NCBI RefSeq assembly: GCF_011927955.1
Contig: NZ_JAATJN010000001.1
Coordinates: 3,782,001-3,846,000 of the forward strand
Origin: Brevibacterium marinum
GTDB taxonomy: Bacteria > Actinomycetota > Actinomycetes > Actinomycetales > Brevibacteriaceae
Length of the DNA: 64,000 nt
Direction: 5' to 3'
Shown here: one piece after another, positions 25,129 through 34,332 of the stretch
Layout: each line of letters opens with the position of its first letter
Numbering within the stretch: position 1 is the first letter of the stretch
The notes under the pieces: model-generated
Database searches by the model: none
Told to the model about the DNA's origin: nothing
The model's input: only the letters and a program-made list of their open reading frames with translations
Position numbers and translations under genes: made by a program

Positions 25129-26742
25129 TCACATTCTGAAGACGCCATAGCCGCTGGCATTCAGCGGGCGTTCCATGGGTCCGAAACGGGCGAGTTCGAG
25201 GGCCAGGGACAGCACCTGGCGGGTGTCGGTGGGTTCGATGATGCCGTCGTCCCAGAGGCGGGCCGTCGAGTAGTACGGGTTGCCCTGGGCTTCGTACTGG
25301 TCTCGGACGGGCTGCTTGAAGGAGTCCTCCTCTTCGGCGCTCCAGGTCTCGCCGCGGCCTTCGAGCTGATCGCGTTTGACCGTGGAGAGGACGCTGGCGG
25401 CCTGCTCGCCGCCCATGACGGAGATGCGGGCGTTGGGCCACATCCACAGGAAGCGGGGTGAGTAGGCGCGGCCGCACATCGAGTAGTTGCCGGCGCCGAA
25501 GGAGCCGCCGATGACGACGGTGAATTTGGGCACGCGGGCGGTGGCGACGGCGTTGACCATCTTCGCTCCGTGCTTGGCGATGCCGCCGGCCTCGTAGTCG
25601 CGCCCGACCATGAAGCCGGAGATGTTCTGCAGGAAGATCAGCGGCACGCTGCGCTGGTCGCAGAGCTCGATGAAGTGGGCACCTTTCTGCGCGGATTCGC
25701 CGAAGAGGATGCCGTTGTTCGCGACGATCCCCACGGGGTGTCCGTCGAGGTGGGCGAAGCCGGTGACGAGAGTGGTGCCGTATTCGGCCTTGAATTCATG
25801 GAACTCGGAACCGTCGACGAGGCGGGCGATGACCTCGTGGACATCGTAGGGAGTCCGCGAATCGACGGGGACCACCGAGGTGAGTTCCTCGGGAGAATGC
25901 AGCGGTTCGCGGGTCTCGGCGACGTCCCAGTTGGCCTCGGCCTTCGGACCGAGGGTGGAGACGATGTCGCGCATGGTCTCCAGGGCGTGGGAGTCATTGG
26001 CCGCGAGATGGTCGGTGACTCCGGAGACACGTGAGTGGAGTGCTCCGCCGCCGAGCTCCTCGGCACTGACTTCCTCACCGGTGGCGGCTTTGACCAGTGG
26101 CGGACCGCCGAGGAAGATCGTGCCCTGATCGGCCACGATGATCGACTCATCGGCCATCGCGGGCACGTAGGCCCCGCCCGCGGTGCAGGAGCCGAGGACG
26201 GCCGCCAGCTGCGGGATGCCTGCGGCGGAGAGCGTGGCCTGGTTGAAGAAGATCCGGCCGAAGTGCTCGCGGTCGGGGAACACGTCGTCCTGGTTGGGCA
26301 GGTTGGCTCCGCCCGAGTCGACGAGGTAGATGCAGGGAAGACCGTTGTCCTTCGCGACCTCCTGGGCTCGCAGGTGCTTCTTCACCGTGAGCGGATAGTA
26401 GGTCCCGCCCTTGGCCGTGGCGTCGTTGGCGACGATGACGCACTCGCGACCGTTGACCCGGCCGATGCCGGTGATGATTCCTGCGCCGGGGCTGGCGTCC
26501 TCGTACACGCCGTTGGCGGCCAACGGGGACAGCTCGAGCAACGGTGTGCCCGGGTCGAGGAGATGTTCGACGCGTTGGCGGGGCAGCAGCTTGCCGCGAT
26601 CGATATGGCGCTGACGTGACTTCTCGGGGCCGCCCAGGGCCGTGGCCCGGATCCGATCCCGGAGTTCGGCGATGAGTTCGGCGTGGGCCTCGGCGTTCGC
26701 CTGCCCCGTTGCCGGACTGACCGCAGTTCCCACTGCTTTCAT
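25129..26742 (-). CDS. accD: Acyl-CoA carboxylase beta subunit (carboxyltransferase)
   Basis: A 537-residue carboxyltransferase with N and C halves. Landmarks: [37 protein letters not shown], the oxyanion-loop [17 protein letters not shown], and in the second half [20 protein letters not shown] and [16 protein letters not shown]. The overall sequence is of the methylcrotonyl-CoA carboxylase beta type. It is first in the accD-accC-acdH operon. ATG at 26742 is supported by GGGGAGTGG just upstream. Confidence 0.93.
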   Translation of the reverse strand: MKAVGTAVSPATGQANAEAHAELIAELRDRIRATALGGPEKSRQRHIDRGKLLPRQRVEHLLDPGTPLLELSPLAANGVYEDASPGAGIITGIGRVNGRECVIVANDATAKGGTYYPLTVKKHLRAQEVAKDNGLPCIYLVDSGGANLPNQDDVFPDREHFGRIFFNQATLSAAGIPQLAAVLGSCTAGGAYVPAMADESIIVADQGTIFLGGPPLVKAATGEEVSAEELGGGALHSRVSGVTDHLAANDSHALETMRDIVSTLGPKAEANWDVAETREPLHSPEELTSVVPVDSRTPYDVHEVIARLVDGSEFHEFKAEYGTTLVTGFAHLDGHPVGIVANNGILFGESAQKGAHFIELCDQRSVPLIFLQNISGFMVGRDYEAGGIAKHGAKMVNAVATARVPKFTVVIGGSFGAGNYSMCGRAYSPRFLWMWPNARISVMGGEQAASVLSTVKRDQLEGRGETWSAEEEDSFKQPVRDQYEAQGNPYYSTARLWDDGIIEPTDTRQVLSLALELARFGPMERPLNASGYGVFRM

Positions 26743-26756
26743 TCCACTCCCCAATT

Positions 26757-26776
26757 CAGTTAATACTTGTTAACTG
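26757..26776. promoter_or_regulatory. Putative TetR operator between accD and tetR
   Basis: Inverted repeat CAGTTAA-TACTTG-TTAACTG in the A+T-rich divergent promoter region, 14 nt before accD. A likely binding site of the divergent TetR protein. Confidence 0.55.
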
Positions 26777-26858
26777 ACTGCTATGATACTGCTTGAAGGC
26801 CACTGTGACAATGCGCACCATCGCACAGGGGCAGATCGAGAGCGCTGAGGGGATCGAC

Positions 26859-27470
26859 ATGGAGCCGAATGACTCGGCGGAGAAGCCGGGGACGTCTCGG
26901 GCCGCAGCGAAGGCCGCGCGGCGCGAACAGCTGCTCGAGGTCGCGAAGACCCTCTATGCCCGGCACGGGTTCCATGGTGTCCGTCTCGACGACCTGGGCA
27001 AGGGTGCCGGGATCTCGGCACCGGCGGTCTACCGCCATTTCAAATCGAAGGAAGCCGTCCTCGAGGAACTCCTCGTCGGGATCTCGGAGTATCTCAATTC
27101 GGGCGGGGAATCGATCGTCGCCCGCCACGAGGACGGCGAGGCCGCCTCGGCGCTCATCGAGCTCATCGACTTCCATGTCGCCTTCGCGATGAGCGAGCCC
27201 GAGCTGATCCGGATTCAGGACAGGGATCTCGCGGCACTGCCCGAGGCCTCGCGGCGGATGGTCCGCCGGCTGCAGAGAAGCTATGTGAGTCAGTGGGCGG
27301 AGGTCGTCTCGCGCGCTCGTCCGGCCTGGTCTCTCGATGCGGCGACGGTGAGGGTGCATGCGGTGTTCGGGATGATCAATTCGACCCCGTACCAGGCCCG
27401 ACGTTCAAGCGCCGAGGTGGTCGGGGTCGAATTGCGCGCTGCCGCTCGGGCGGCGCTGGGGATCGCGTGA
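26859..27470 (+). CDS. TetR-family regulator of the acc operon
   Basis: A 203-residue regulator. The helix-turn-helix is in the first 60 residues: LEVAKTLYARHGFHGVRL, then GISAPAVYRHFKSKEAVLEE. The C-terminal domain is of the type seen next to acyl-CoA metabolism genes and probably senses an acyl-CoA. ATG at 26859 is chosen because GAGGGG lies 8 nt before it; the frame is open 22 codons further but without a site. It diverges from accD across a palindromic operator candidate. The corresponding M. tuberculosis locus also carries a TetR gene (Rv2506). Confidence 0.88.
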   Translation: MEPNDSAEKPGTSRAAAKAARREQLLEVAKTLYARHGFHGVRLDDLGKGAGISAPAVYRHFKSKEAVLEELLVGISEYLNSGGESIVARHEDGEAASALIELIDFHVAFAMSEPELIRIQDRDLAALPEASRRMVRRLQRSYVSQWAEVVSRARPAWSLDAATVRVHAVFGMINSTPYQARRSSAEVVGVELRAAARAALGIA

Positions 27471-27480
27471 CCGCACTGGA

Positions 27481-27550
27481 GGTCAGGGGACGGTGCTGAG
27501 GGTCAGGGGACGATGCTGGACGTCTGCCGAAGTCAGGGGACGATGACGAG
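27481..27550. repeat. Repeats of the oxidoreductase 3' end including its stop codon
   Basis: TCAGGGGACGRTG occurs at 27483, 27503 and 27533. The last copy is the stop codon and final codons of the minus-strand oxidoreductase; the other two form 20-bp tandem units (27481-27500, 27501-27520) downstream of it. Confidence 0.75.
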
Positions 27551-28453
27551 CTTGCCTCGTGTATGCCCTTCTGCGCTGGTGCGGAAAGCCTCAGGCACCC
27601 GATCGAGTCCGAAAGTGCCGGCAACCTCGACGGTGAGTTCGCCCGAGTCGACGAGCTCGGCCAGACGCGCGGTCTGCGAACCGTAGGGGCGGACCCAGAT
27701 GTAGCGACCGCCGTGTTCGGCCACGGAGGGGTCGGCGACGGAGGCATGCGCACCGTCGTCCTTCAGAACCGCGAGGGTGGTGTCGAGCATCTCCCCGACG
27801 AAGTCGACGACCCCGTCGATCGGGCCGCCTGCGATCTCAAGGACACGATCGGCCAGTCCGTCCCCGTAGGTGACCGGTTCGGCGCCGAGACTGCGCAGAT
27901 AGTCGTGATTGGCTTCCGAGGCGGTTCCGATGACTCGGGCACCGAAGGACTTCGCGATCTGCACAGCGAAGCCGCCCACTCCCCCGGATGCTCCGTGGAC
28001 GAGAACGGTTCTGCCGTCGATGTCACCCAGGGCTTCGAGTGTGCGCAGAGCGGTGCCACCGGCCAGGGGCAGCCCGGCCGCCTGTTCCCAGTCCAGCGCT
28101 GTCGGCTTCGCCGTCACGGAATGGACGGGAACTGCCACCTTCTCGGCGAATGTGCCTGCACTCAGGACGTCCTTGCGGGCGTAGGCGATGACCTCGTCAC
28201 CGATCTGGAATTCCGGGGTGTCGGCACCGAGGCCGATGACGACTCCGGCCACGTCCCAGCCGGGGGTGACGGGGAATTGGACGGGCATGATGGCGTCGAG
28301 GTGACCGCCTACGAGTTTCCAGTCGACGGGGTTGACTCCGGCGGCGCGGACCTCGATGAGCACGGATGCCGGCTGGACCTTCGGATCGTCGACCTCGCGG
28401 ACCGTGATGTCGCTGAAGTCTTCGGTGTACTGGTCATAGACTGCTGCACGCAT
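27533..28453 (-). CDS. NADP-dependent zinc-type alcohol dehydrogenase-like oxidoreductase (quinone reductase group)
   Basis: A 306-residue medium-chain dehydrogenase/reductase of the zinc-free quinone reductase group. The N-terminal catalytic domain has AAGVNPVDWK and PGWDVAGVV; the Rossmann domain has VLVHGASGGVGGFAVQIAK and ends LVIVP. No zinc-ligand cysteines are seen. It likely reduces enones or quinones with NADPH. ATG at 28453 has GGAAGG about 6 nt upstream, but that sequence lies inside a strong hairpin. Convergent with the TetR gene. Confidence 0.88.
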   Translation of the reverse strand: MRAAVYDQYTEDFSDITVREVDDPKVQPASVLIEVRAAGVNPVDWKLVGGHLDAIMPVQFPVTPGWDVAGVVIGLGADTPEFQIGDEVIAYARKDVLSAGTFAEKVAVPVHSVTAKPTALDWEQAAGLPLAGGTALRTLEALGDIDGRTVLVHGASGGVGGFAVQIAKSFGARVIGTASEANHDYLRSLGAEPVTYGDGLADRVLEIAGGPIDGVVDFVGEMLDTTLAVLKDDGAHASVADPSVAEHGGRYIWVRPYGSQTARLAELVDSGELTVEVAGTFGLDRVPEAFRTSAEGHTRGKLVIVP

Positions 28454-28455
28454 AG

Positions 28456-28510
28456 CGGCGGCCTTCCGGTAGTCGTCAGTGGATGACTGATGAACACCGA
28501 AAGGCCGCCG
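28456..28510 (-). terminator. Hairpin between fadJ and oxidoreductase, covering its ribosome-binding site
   Basis: A 15-bp stem with one G.U-compatible mismatch (28456-28470 with 28496-28510) and a 25-nt loop. It follows the fadJ stop by 19 nt and includes the GGAAGG of the next gene, so it could end fadJ transcription or restrain translation of the oxidoreductase. Confidence 0.5.
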
Positions 28511-28529
28511 GACTATTCCTGCGTGATTC

Positions 28530-30710
28530 CTACTCGTAGGTGCTGTTCGCGGCCGCACGCTCGACGAGCGAGGCCGGTGGGGTGAACCGATCGCCGTAGG
28601 TCGCGGCGAGTTCCTCGGCACGGTCGACGAAGCCGTTCAGCCCGCCTTCGTACTGGTTGACGTACTGGAGCACGCCGCCGGTCCAGGCGGGGAATCCGAT
28701 GCCGAAGATCGAACCGACGTTCGCATCCGGCACCGAGGTGATCACCCCCTCGTCGAGGCATTTGATCGTCTCGATCGCTTCGGCGAAGAGCATCCGCTCC
28801 TGCAGGTCGGCGAATGGTTCGGCGGCGGAGCCGGAGTTGTACTTCTCCCGCAGGCCGGGCCACAGTTTGGTCCGCTGGCCGTTCTCGTCGTAGTCGTAGA
28901 AGCCGGCACCGTCTTTGCGCCCGGTGCGCCCCGCCTCGTCGACCATCCAGTCGAAGACCGCGTCCGAGGGGTGGGCCTCCCGATGTCCTCCTGCGGCTGC
29001 GATGGACTCCTCGGTTTCCTTTCGGATGTTCTGCGACAGTGTCAGCGTCAATTCGTCGAGGAGCTGCAAGGCACCTGTCGGGTAACCGGCCTGCAGTGCG
29101 GCCTGCTCCACGCTCGCCGGCTCCACTCCTTCACCGACGGCGGCGACCGCCTCGGCGATGTAGGTTCCGATCACACGTGAGGTGAAGAATCCACGGGCGT
29201 CGGTGACGACGATCGGGGTCTTCTTGATCTGCTGCACGAGGTCGAAGGTGCGCGCGAGGGTCTCGTCCGAGGTGTTGTCTCCGCGGATGATCTCGACCAG
29301 CGGCATCTTGTCGGCGGGTGAGAAGAAGTGGATCCCGATGAAGTCCGAATCGCGCTTGACTCCGGTGGCCAGCTCCGTGATCGGCAGGGTCGAGGTGTTG
29401 GAGCCGAGCACCGCATCGGAGTCGACGACGTCCTGGATCTCGGTGAACACCTGCTGTTTGACGGGCACGGACTCGAAGACGGCCTCGATGACGAAGTCGA
29501 CTCCGGCGAAGTCGTCGGCCGAGGCACTCGGAGTGATCCGGTCGAGGACGGCCTTGCTCTTCTCCGCCGTCGTCTTGCCCTTGGCCAGGGCGGATTCCTC
29601 TCGCTTGCGAGCGTAGGCCTTGCCCTTGTCCGCGGCTTCGATCTCGACGTCCTTGAGCACGACTTCGATGCCGGCCTTCGCGGCGGTGTAGGCGATCGCG
29701 GCACCCATCATGCCGGCGCCGAGGACGCCGAGCTTCGTCACCTGACGCGGTTCGAAGCCATCGGGCCTCGAGCCGCCGGAGTTGATGTGGCCGAGGTCGA
29801 AGAAGAATGCCTTGATCATGTTCTTCGCCACCGAGGTGTGGGTGAGGTTGACGAAGTAGCGGGTCTCGACCTGCAGGGCGGTGTCGATGTCGACGTAGGC
29901 CCCCTCGACTGCGGCAGCGATCGCCGCACGCGGGGCGGGCATCGGAGCCCCCTTGGTCTGCCGGCGCAGGAGTGCCGGCAGGGCGGGCAGCATCGCGCCC
30001 AGCGAAGGCGACGAGGGCGATCCGCCGGGAATCTTGAATCCCTTGCGGTCCCAGGGCTGTGATGCCTCGGGGTTGGCCTTGATCCAGTCCTTGGCGCGGT
30101 CTTCGAGATCGGCCACGGGGGCGAGCTCGTCGACGAGTCCGAGGTCCAGGGCATCTGCGGCCTTGAATTTCGTCGACGGCAGGATGGCTTTCTGCAAGGC
30201 GTCCTGGAGACCCATCAGGCGCACTGTTCTGGCGACGCCGCCGCCTCCCGGCAGGAGGCCGAGGGAGACTTCGGGGAATCCCACGCGCAGGCTGGAGACG
30301 TCATCGGCGGCAATGCGGTGATGTGCGAGGAGGGCGACCTCGAGGCCGCCGCCAAGGGCTGCTCCGTTGAGGGCGGCGACCACGGGCTTGCCCAGCGTCT
30401 CGAGGCGACGCATGAGGGATTTCATGTGGTTGGTCAGCGCCGCTTCCGCCTCCGCGTTCGCGGGATCGGCGGCGCGCAGCTTGTTGAGGTCTCCGCCCGC
30501 GAAGAAGGTCTTCTTCGCCGAGGTGAGAACGACGCCGGAGATGTCATCGACGTTGGCTTCGAGCCAGTCCACGGTGCCCTCGAAGGCAGCCTTGAAATGG
30601 TCGTTCATGGTGTTGACTTTGGCGTTGGGATCGTCGATGACGACGGTGACGATTCCGTCCGAGTCGAGGGAATGGGAGTACGGGGTGGCAGTCGTTTCGG
30701 TATTCGTCAT
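28530..30710 (-). CDS. fadJ: Fatty-acid oxidation complex alpha subunit (enoyl-CoA hydratase/3-hydroxyacyl-CoA dehydrogenase)
   Basis: A 726-residue bifunctional beta-oxidation enzyme. The crotonase domain (about 10-210) has the oxyanion-hole ALNGAALGGGLEVALLAHH and FPEVSLGLLPGGGG with its Glu. The NAD-binding part begins near residue 325 with KLGVLGAGMMGAAIA, followed by the catalytic-region IGIHFFSPADKMPLVEII; the helical C-terminal domains follow. The ATG is 1 nt after the fadA stop, so translation is coupled. Together fadA and fadJ perform three steps of beta-oxidation. Confidence 0.95.
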   Translation of the reverse strand: MTNTETTATPYSHSLDSDGIVTVVIDDPNAKVNTMNDHFKAAFEGTVDWLEANVDDISGVVLTSAKKTFFAGGDLNKLRAADPANAEAEAALTNHMKSLMRRLETLGKPVVAALNGAALGGGLEVALLAHHRIAADDVSSLRVGFPEVSLGLLPGGGGVARTVRLMGLQDALQKAILPSTKFKAADALDLGLVDELAPVADLEDRAKDWIKANPEASQPWDRKGFKIPGGSPSSPSLGAMLPALPALLRRQTKGAPMPAPRAAIAAAVEGAYVDIDTALQVETRYFVNLTHTSVAKNMIKAFFFDLGHINSGGSRPDGFEPRQVTKLGVLGAGMMGAAIAYTAAKAGIEVVLKDVEIEAADKGKAYARKREESALAKGKTTAEKSKAVLDRITPSASADDFAGVDFVIEAVFESVPVKQQVFTEIQDVVDSDAVLGSNTSTLPITELATGVKRDSDFIGIHFFSPADKMPLVEIIRGDNTSDETLARTFDLVQQIKKTPIVVTDARGFFTSRVIGTYIAEAVAAVGEGVEPASVEQAALQAGYPTGALQLLDELTLTLSQNIRKETEESIAAAGGHREAHPSDAVFDWMVDEAGRTGRKDGAGFYDYDENGQRTKLWPGLREKYNSGSAAEPFADLQERMLFAEAIETIKCLDEGVITSVPDANVGSIFGIGFPAWTGGVLQYVNQYEGGLNGFVDRAEELAATYGDRFTPPASLVERAAANSTYE

Positions 30711-30711
30711 G

Positions 30712-31920
<1,209 letters not shown>

Positions 31921-31985
31921 CTGTTCCTCACAGTTCTAGGGAACGGCCGACGATCTCCTTCGAGGTCTCGGTCGTGGCTGAGTCA

Positions 31986-32025
31986 TTGACGATCGCTCAA
32001 CCTCGTAGGCTGATCGATCGTTCAG
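31986..32025. promoter_or_regulatory. Two related palindromes upstream of fadA
   Basis: TTGACGATCGCTCAA (31986-32000) and CTGATCGATCGTTCAG (32010-32025) share a TGA-N-CGATCG-N-TCA plan and lie 66-105 nt before fadA. Probably paired operator sites for a fatty-acid-responsive regulator encoded elsewhere. Confidence 0.45.
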
Positions 32026-32162
32026 TAACATTCACAGGACCATTCAATACCAGTTGTCTGTGATGGTCAACACGGAACCCGGGGCAGGTCACACGGACTG
32101 TGTCAGGAGCGCGCGGTAGCGTCGGCAGCGATGGCCACGGAGGTCATAGCCCGGGTGTCGAC

Positions 32163-32206
32163 GACAGTTCAGGGACGCCGACCTGACAGCTCAGGGACGC
32201 CGACCT
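32163..32206. repeat. Two tandem 22-bp repeats
   Basis: GACAGYTCAGGGACGCCGACCT occurs at 32163-32184 and 32185-32206, differing at one base. The fadA-HD intergenic region (31921-32264) otherwise shows only the palindromes above and no gene. Confidence 0.75.
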
Positions 32207-32264
32207 CCTGGGCTCGACTCAGAGCCGACGTTCAGTTTCACCGACACGAACTGCAGGAGTGATC

Positions 32265-32759
32265 ATGGAGAGCAGAAACGACCAGCGGGACTTGGTGGTC
32301 CTGGCCCAGGAGGTGGCCGCCGCAGCACACCGCGCACAGGTCGACAAAGCAGGGCACGACTATATCGACCACCCGCGGCGGGTCGCTGCTAAAGCCGAAG
32401 CGCTCGCAGAGAAGGCCGGAATGCCGAGCGAGGCAATCGACATGGCGACGGCCGCCGCCTGGCTGCATGATGTCGTCGAGGACACCGAGACCGGCGAGAC
32501 GAAACTGCGTGAAGACTTTCCGACAGAGATCGTCGACGCCGTCATGGCGGTGACGAAGCGTTCAGGCGAGTCGCCGGAAACCTACTTCTCGAGAGTGCGA
32601 GGGAATCGGATCGCGGGCATTGTGAAGACCGCGGACCTTGCAGACAACACGGACCCGGCCAGACAAGCACTGCTTGATGAGGACACCCGGGCACGACTTC
32701 GCAAGAAGTACCGCAGAGCCTACGAGCTGCTCGGCGTCGCCCCCGAACCACACGACTGA
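32265..32759 (+). CDS. Small HD-domain phosphohydrolase, candidate (p)ppGpp hydrolase (MESH1-like)
   Basis: A 164-residue cytosolic protein made of one HD domain. It follows the pattern of the RelA/SpoT and MESH1 hydrolase domain: H36 in YIDHPRRVA, H68-D69 with E72-D73 in WLHDVVEDT, and KTADLADN (residues 121-128) where the family has the last metal ligand and Asn. No synthetase, TGS or ACT domain follows. The role would be degrading alarmones or related nucleotides. ATG at 32265 has AGGAG 5 nt upstream; GTG at 32259 would add two residues. Confidence 0.8.
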   Translation: MESRNDQRDLVVLAQEVAAAAHRAQVDKAGHDYIDHPRRVAAKAEALAEKAGMPSEAIDMATAAAWLHDVVEDTETGETKLREDFPTEIVDAVMAVTKRSGESPETYFSRVRGNRIAGIVKTADLADNTDPARQALLDEDTRARLRKKYRRAYELLGVAPEPHD

Positions 32760-33077
32760 ATCAACGGATCCGGACGGCTCTGACGACGCCCTCCGCTCGC
32801 AGATGAAAGGCGAGTGGACCAACATCGAGAGGCCCTCTGATCACATCGATCTCAGCCCACTGCGGCCACTCGCACGAGGAGCCCACCGCCGACGGGCGGA
32901 CTCGACGACAGGAATGCCCGAGCGACCGCACCCGAACGACCGCACCCGGACGTCGGGTCGCCCCGCCCTGCTTGCCGGCCCACCTCGGGTCGCCCTGCCC
33001 CATTGCCCGGTTCGCCTCGGGTCGCTCTGTCGGGCACCGGGGCACACGGAGTGATCCATGGTGCCAGCAACGAGAAC
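32760..33077. other. Gene-free stretch
   Basis: About 320 bp between the HD gene and the tRNA terminator. Open frames here have proline/arginine-rich, shadow-like composition without a start site or recognisable family. Short repeats of CGGGTCGCC and CGACCGCACCCG types are visible. I see no gene. Confidence 0.5.
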
Positions 33078-33100
33078 ACCCCAGGTCGTTGACCTGGGGT
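33078..33100 (-). terminator. Terminator of the tRNA gene
   Basis: Perfect 10-bp stem (33078-33087 with 33091-33100) and 3-nt loop, 10 nt past the tRNA 3' end on the minus strand, followed by a moderately T-rich run. Confidence 0.7.
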
Positions 33101-33110
33101 GCTGTTGCCG

Positions 33111-33183
33111 AGCCGCCTACCAGAATCGAACTGGTGACCTATTCATTACGAGTGAATCGCTCTACCGACTGAGCTAAGGCGGC
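33111..33183 (-). tRNA. tRNA-Thr (anticodon CGT)
   Basis: Full cloverleaf of 73 nt: 7-bp acceptor GCCGCCT/AGGCGGC, D arm with AGTCGGTA, anticodon stem ATTCA/TGAAT enclosing loop CTCGTAA (anticodon CGT, reads ACG), and T arm with TTCGATT. CCA is not encoded. It has its own promoter and terminator. Confidence 0.96.
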
Positions 33184-33193
33184 AACCGACCTA

Positions 33194-33223
33194 ACTCTAG
33201 CCAAAGCTGGGACTCTTGGTCAA
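33194..33223 (-). promoter_or_regulatory. Promoter of tRNA-Thr
   Basis: TTGACC (-35, 33218-33223) and TAGAGT (-10, 33194-33199) on the minus strand, separated by 18 nt and 10 nt from the tRNA 5' end; a good match to the housekeeping consensus. Confidence 0.75.
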
Positions 33224-33380
33224 AAGGAGCGGCTGGAGAACTCTGCTGCGCTCACCGCTCACAGTGCGGCAGGCACGAAGCTTGCGGGGGCGACGTGATC
33301 GAACGAAGATCACAATGTAGCTCATCTCACATTTTCCGGCAACGAGGATCATCATTCACGGCCCAGGAGACGGATTCATC

Positions 33381-34265
33381 ATGACCCAGCTCGCGGTACC
33401 TGCGGTCCGAGACCTGACCGAGATCGGCGATGAGCTCGGTCAGTGGCAGTCCGACGATGGGCCGGCCCAACTTCACCCGGGGGACCTCGGCTGGTACTCG
33501 CTGCGAGGTGCAGGGGCAACGGCTGGTGACCTGAGAGTCTGGCGCTCAGGAGAGAGCACTCTCGCCGTTGGCTTGCTGGACGGTGCGAATCTGCTTCGCC
33601 TGGCCATTCACCCCTCGCTCCTCCACGACGATTCCCTCGCGCAAGACATCCAGTCGGCCGTTGAACCCTCGCCCAGCGAGGTCTTCGCACACGGCACGGC
33701 CATCGTCGAGGCCCGCGGTGCAACCGCACTCTGCGACCGCCTGGTTGCAAACGGGTGGTCCACCGATGAGCCTTGGACACCGCTGCAGCGCGACCTGAGC
33801 CGATCAGTTGAGGACCCAGGCATGACAGTGGTGACCGCTGGTATCCGCGAAGCCGAGGAATGGGCTTCCGTTCACTGGTCAGCATTCCGAGGCACGCCGT
33901 ACACCGAGGACGACACGGCAAAGTTCATCGGCCGTTGGCGAACGATGTCGACCGGCCCGTTCTCCTCACGTGCACGGAGTCTGCTCGGATATGACGACTC
34001 CGGCCAGCCGGTCGCCGCGGCCACGGTCTGGTCGGCAGGTCCTGCACGCCCTGGGCTGCTCGAGCCGGTCGCGGTTCACCGCGACCACCAAGGTCGTGGA
34101 TTCGGCAAGGCCATGGCCATCGCCGCCGCGAAGAACCTGCAGCAGATGGGAGCGTCAGCGGCTTCCGTCGCGGCCGAAACCGCGAACACTGCCGCAGTCG
34201 CTACCTATTCCGCGGCCGGCTTCATTGCCCACGCCGAGGTGAGGGACCTTCGCCGAGGCGGGTGA
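33381..34265 (+). CDS. GNAT-family N-acetyltransferase, two-domain
   Basis: A 294-residue protein. The C-terminal half (about 150-290) is a GNAT domain, with LLEPVAVHRDHQGRGFGKAM as the acetyl-CoA-binding motif A (RxxGxG-like QGRGFG). The N-terminal half is a degenerate domain in which no motif is recognised. Acceptor unknown. AGGAGA lies 9 nt before the ATG. Upstream, GTGATC-N7-GATCAC (33295-33313) is a small inverted repeat of unknown use. Confidence 0.8.
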   Translation: MTQLAVPAVRDLTEIGDELGQWQSDDGPAQLHPGDLGWYSLRGAGATAGDLRVWRSGESTLAVGLLDGANLLRLAIHPSLLHDDSLAQDIQSAVEPSPSEVFAHGTAIVEARGATALCDRLVANGWSTDEPWTPLQRDLSRSVEDPGMTVVTAGIREAEEWASVHWSAFRGTPYTEDDTAKFIGRWRTMSTGPFSSRARSLLGYDDSGQPVAAATVWSAGPARPGLLEPVAVHRDHQGRGFGKAMAIAAAKNLQQMGASAASVAAETANTAAVATYSAAGFIAHAEVRDLRRGG

Positions 34266-34332
34266 AGCCCCGGTGCCCTGTGGCAGCTCACCAGCTAACC
34301 TGGTGGAGACAGGCATTCGAACAGAGAAAAGG

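Noticed and set aside
32761..33045. Small genes in the gap before tRNA-Thr
   Set aside because: Overlapping frames on both strands have shadow-like Arg/Pro composition, no ribosome-binding site and no recognisable family.
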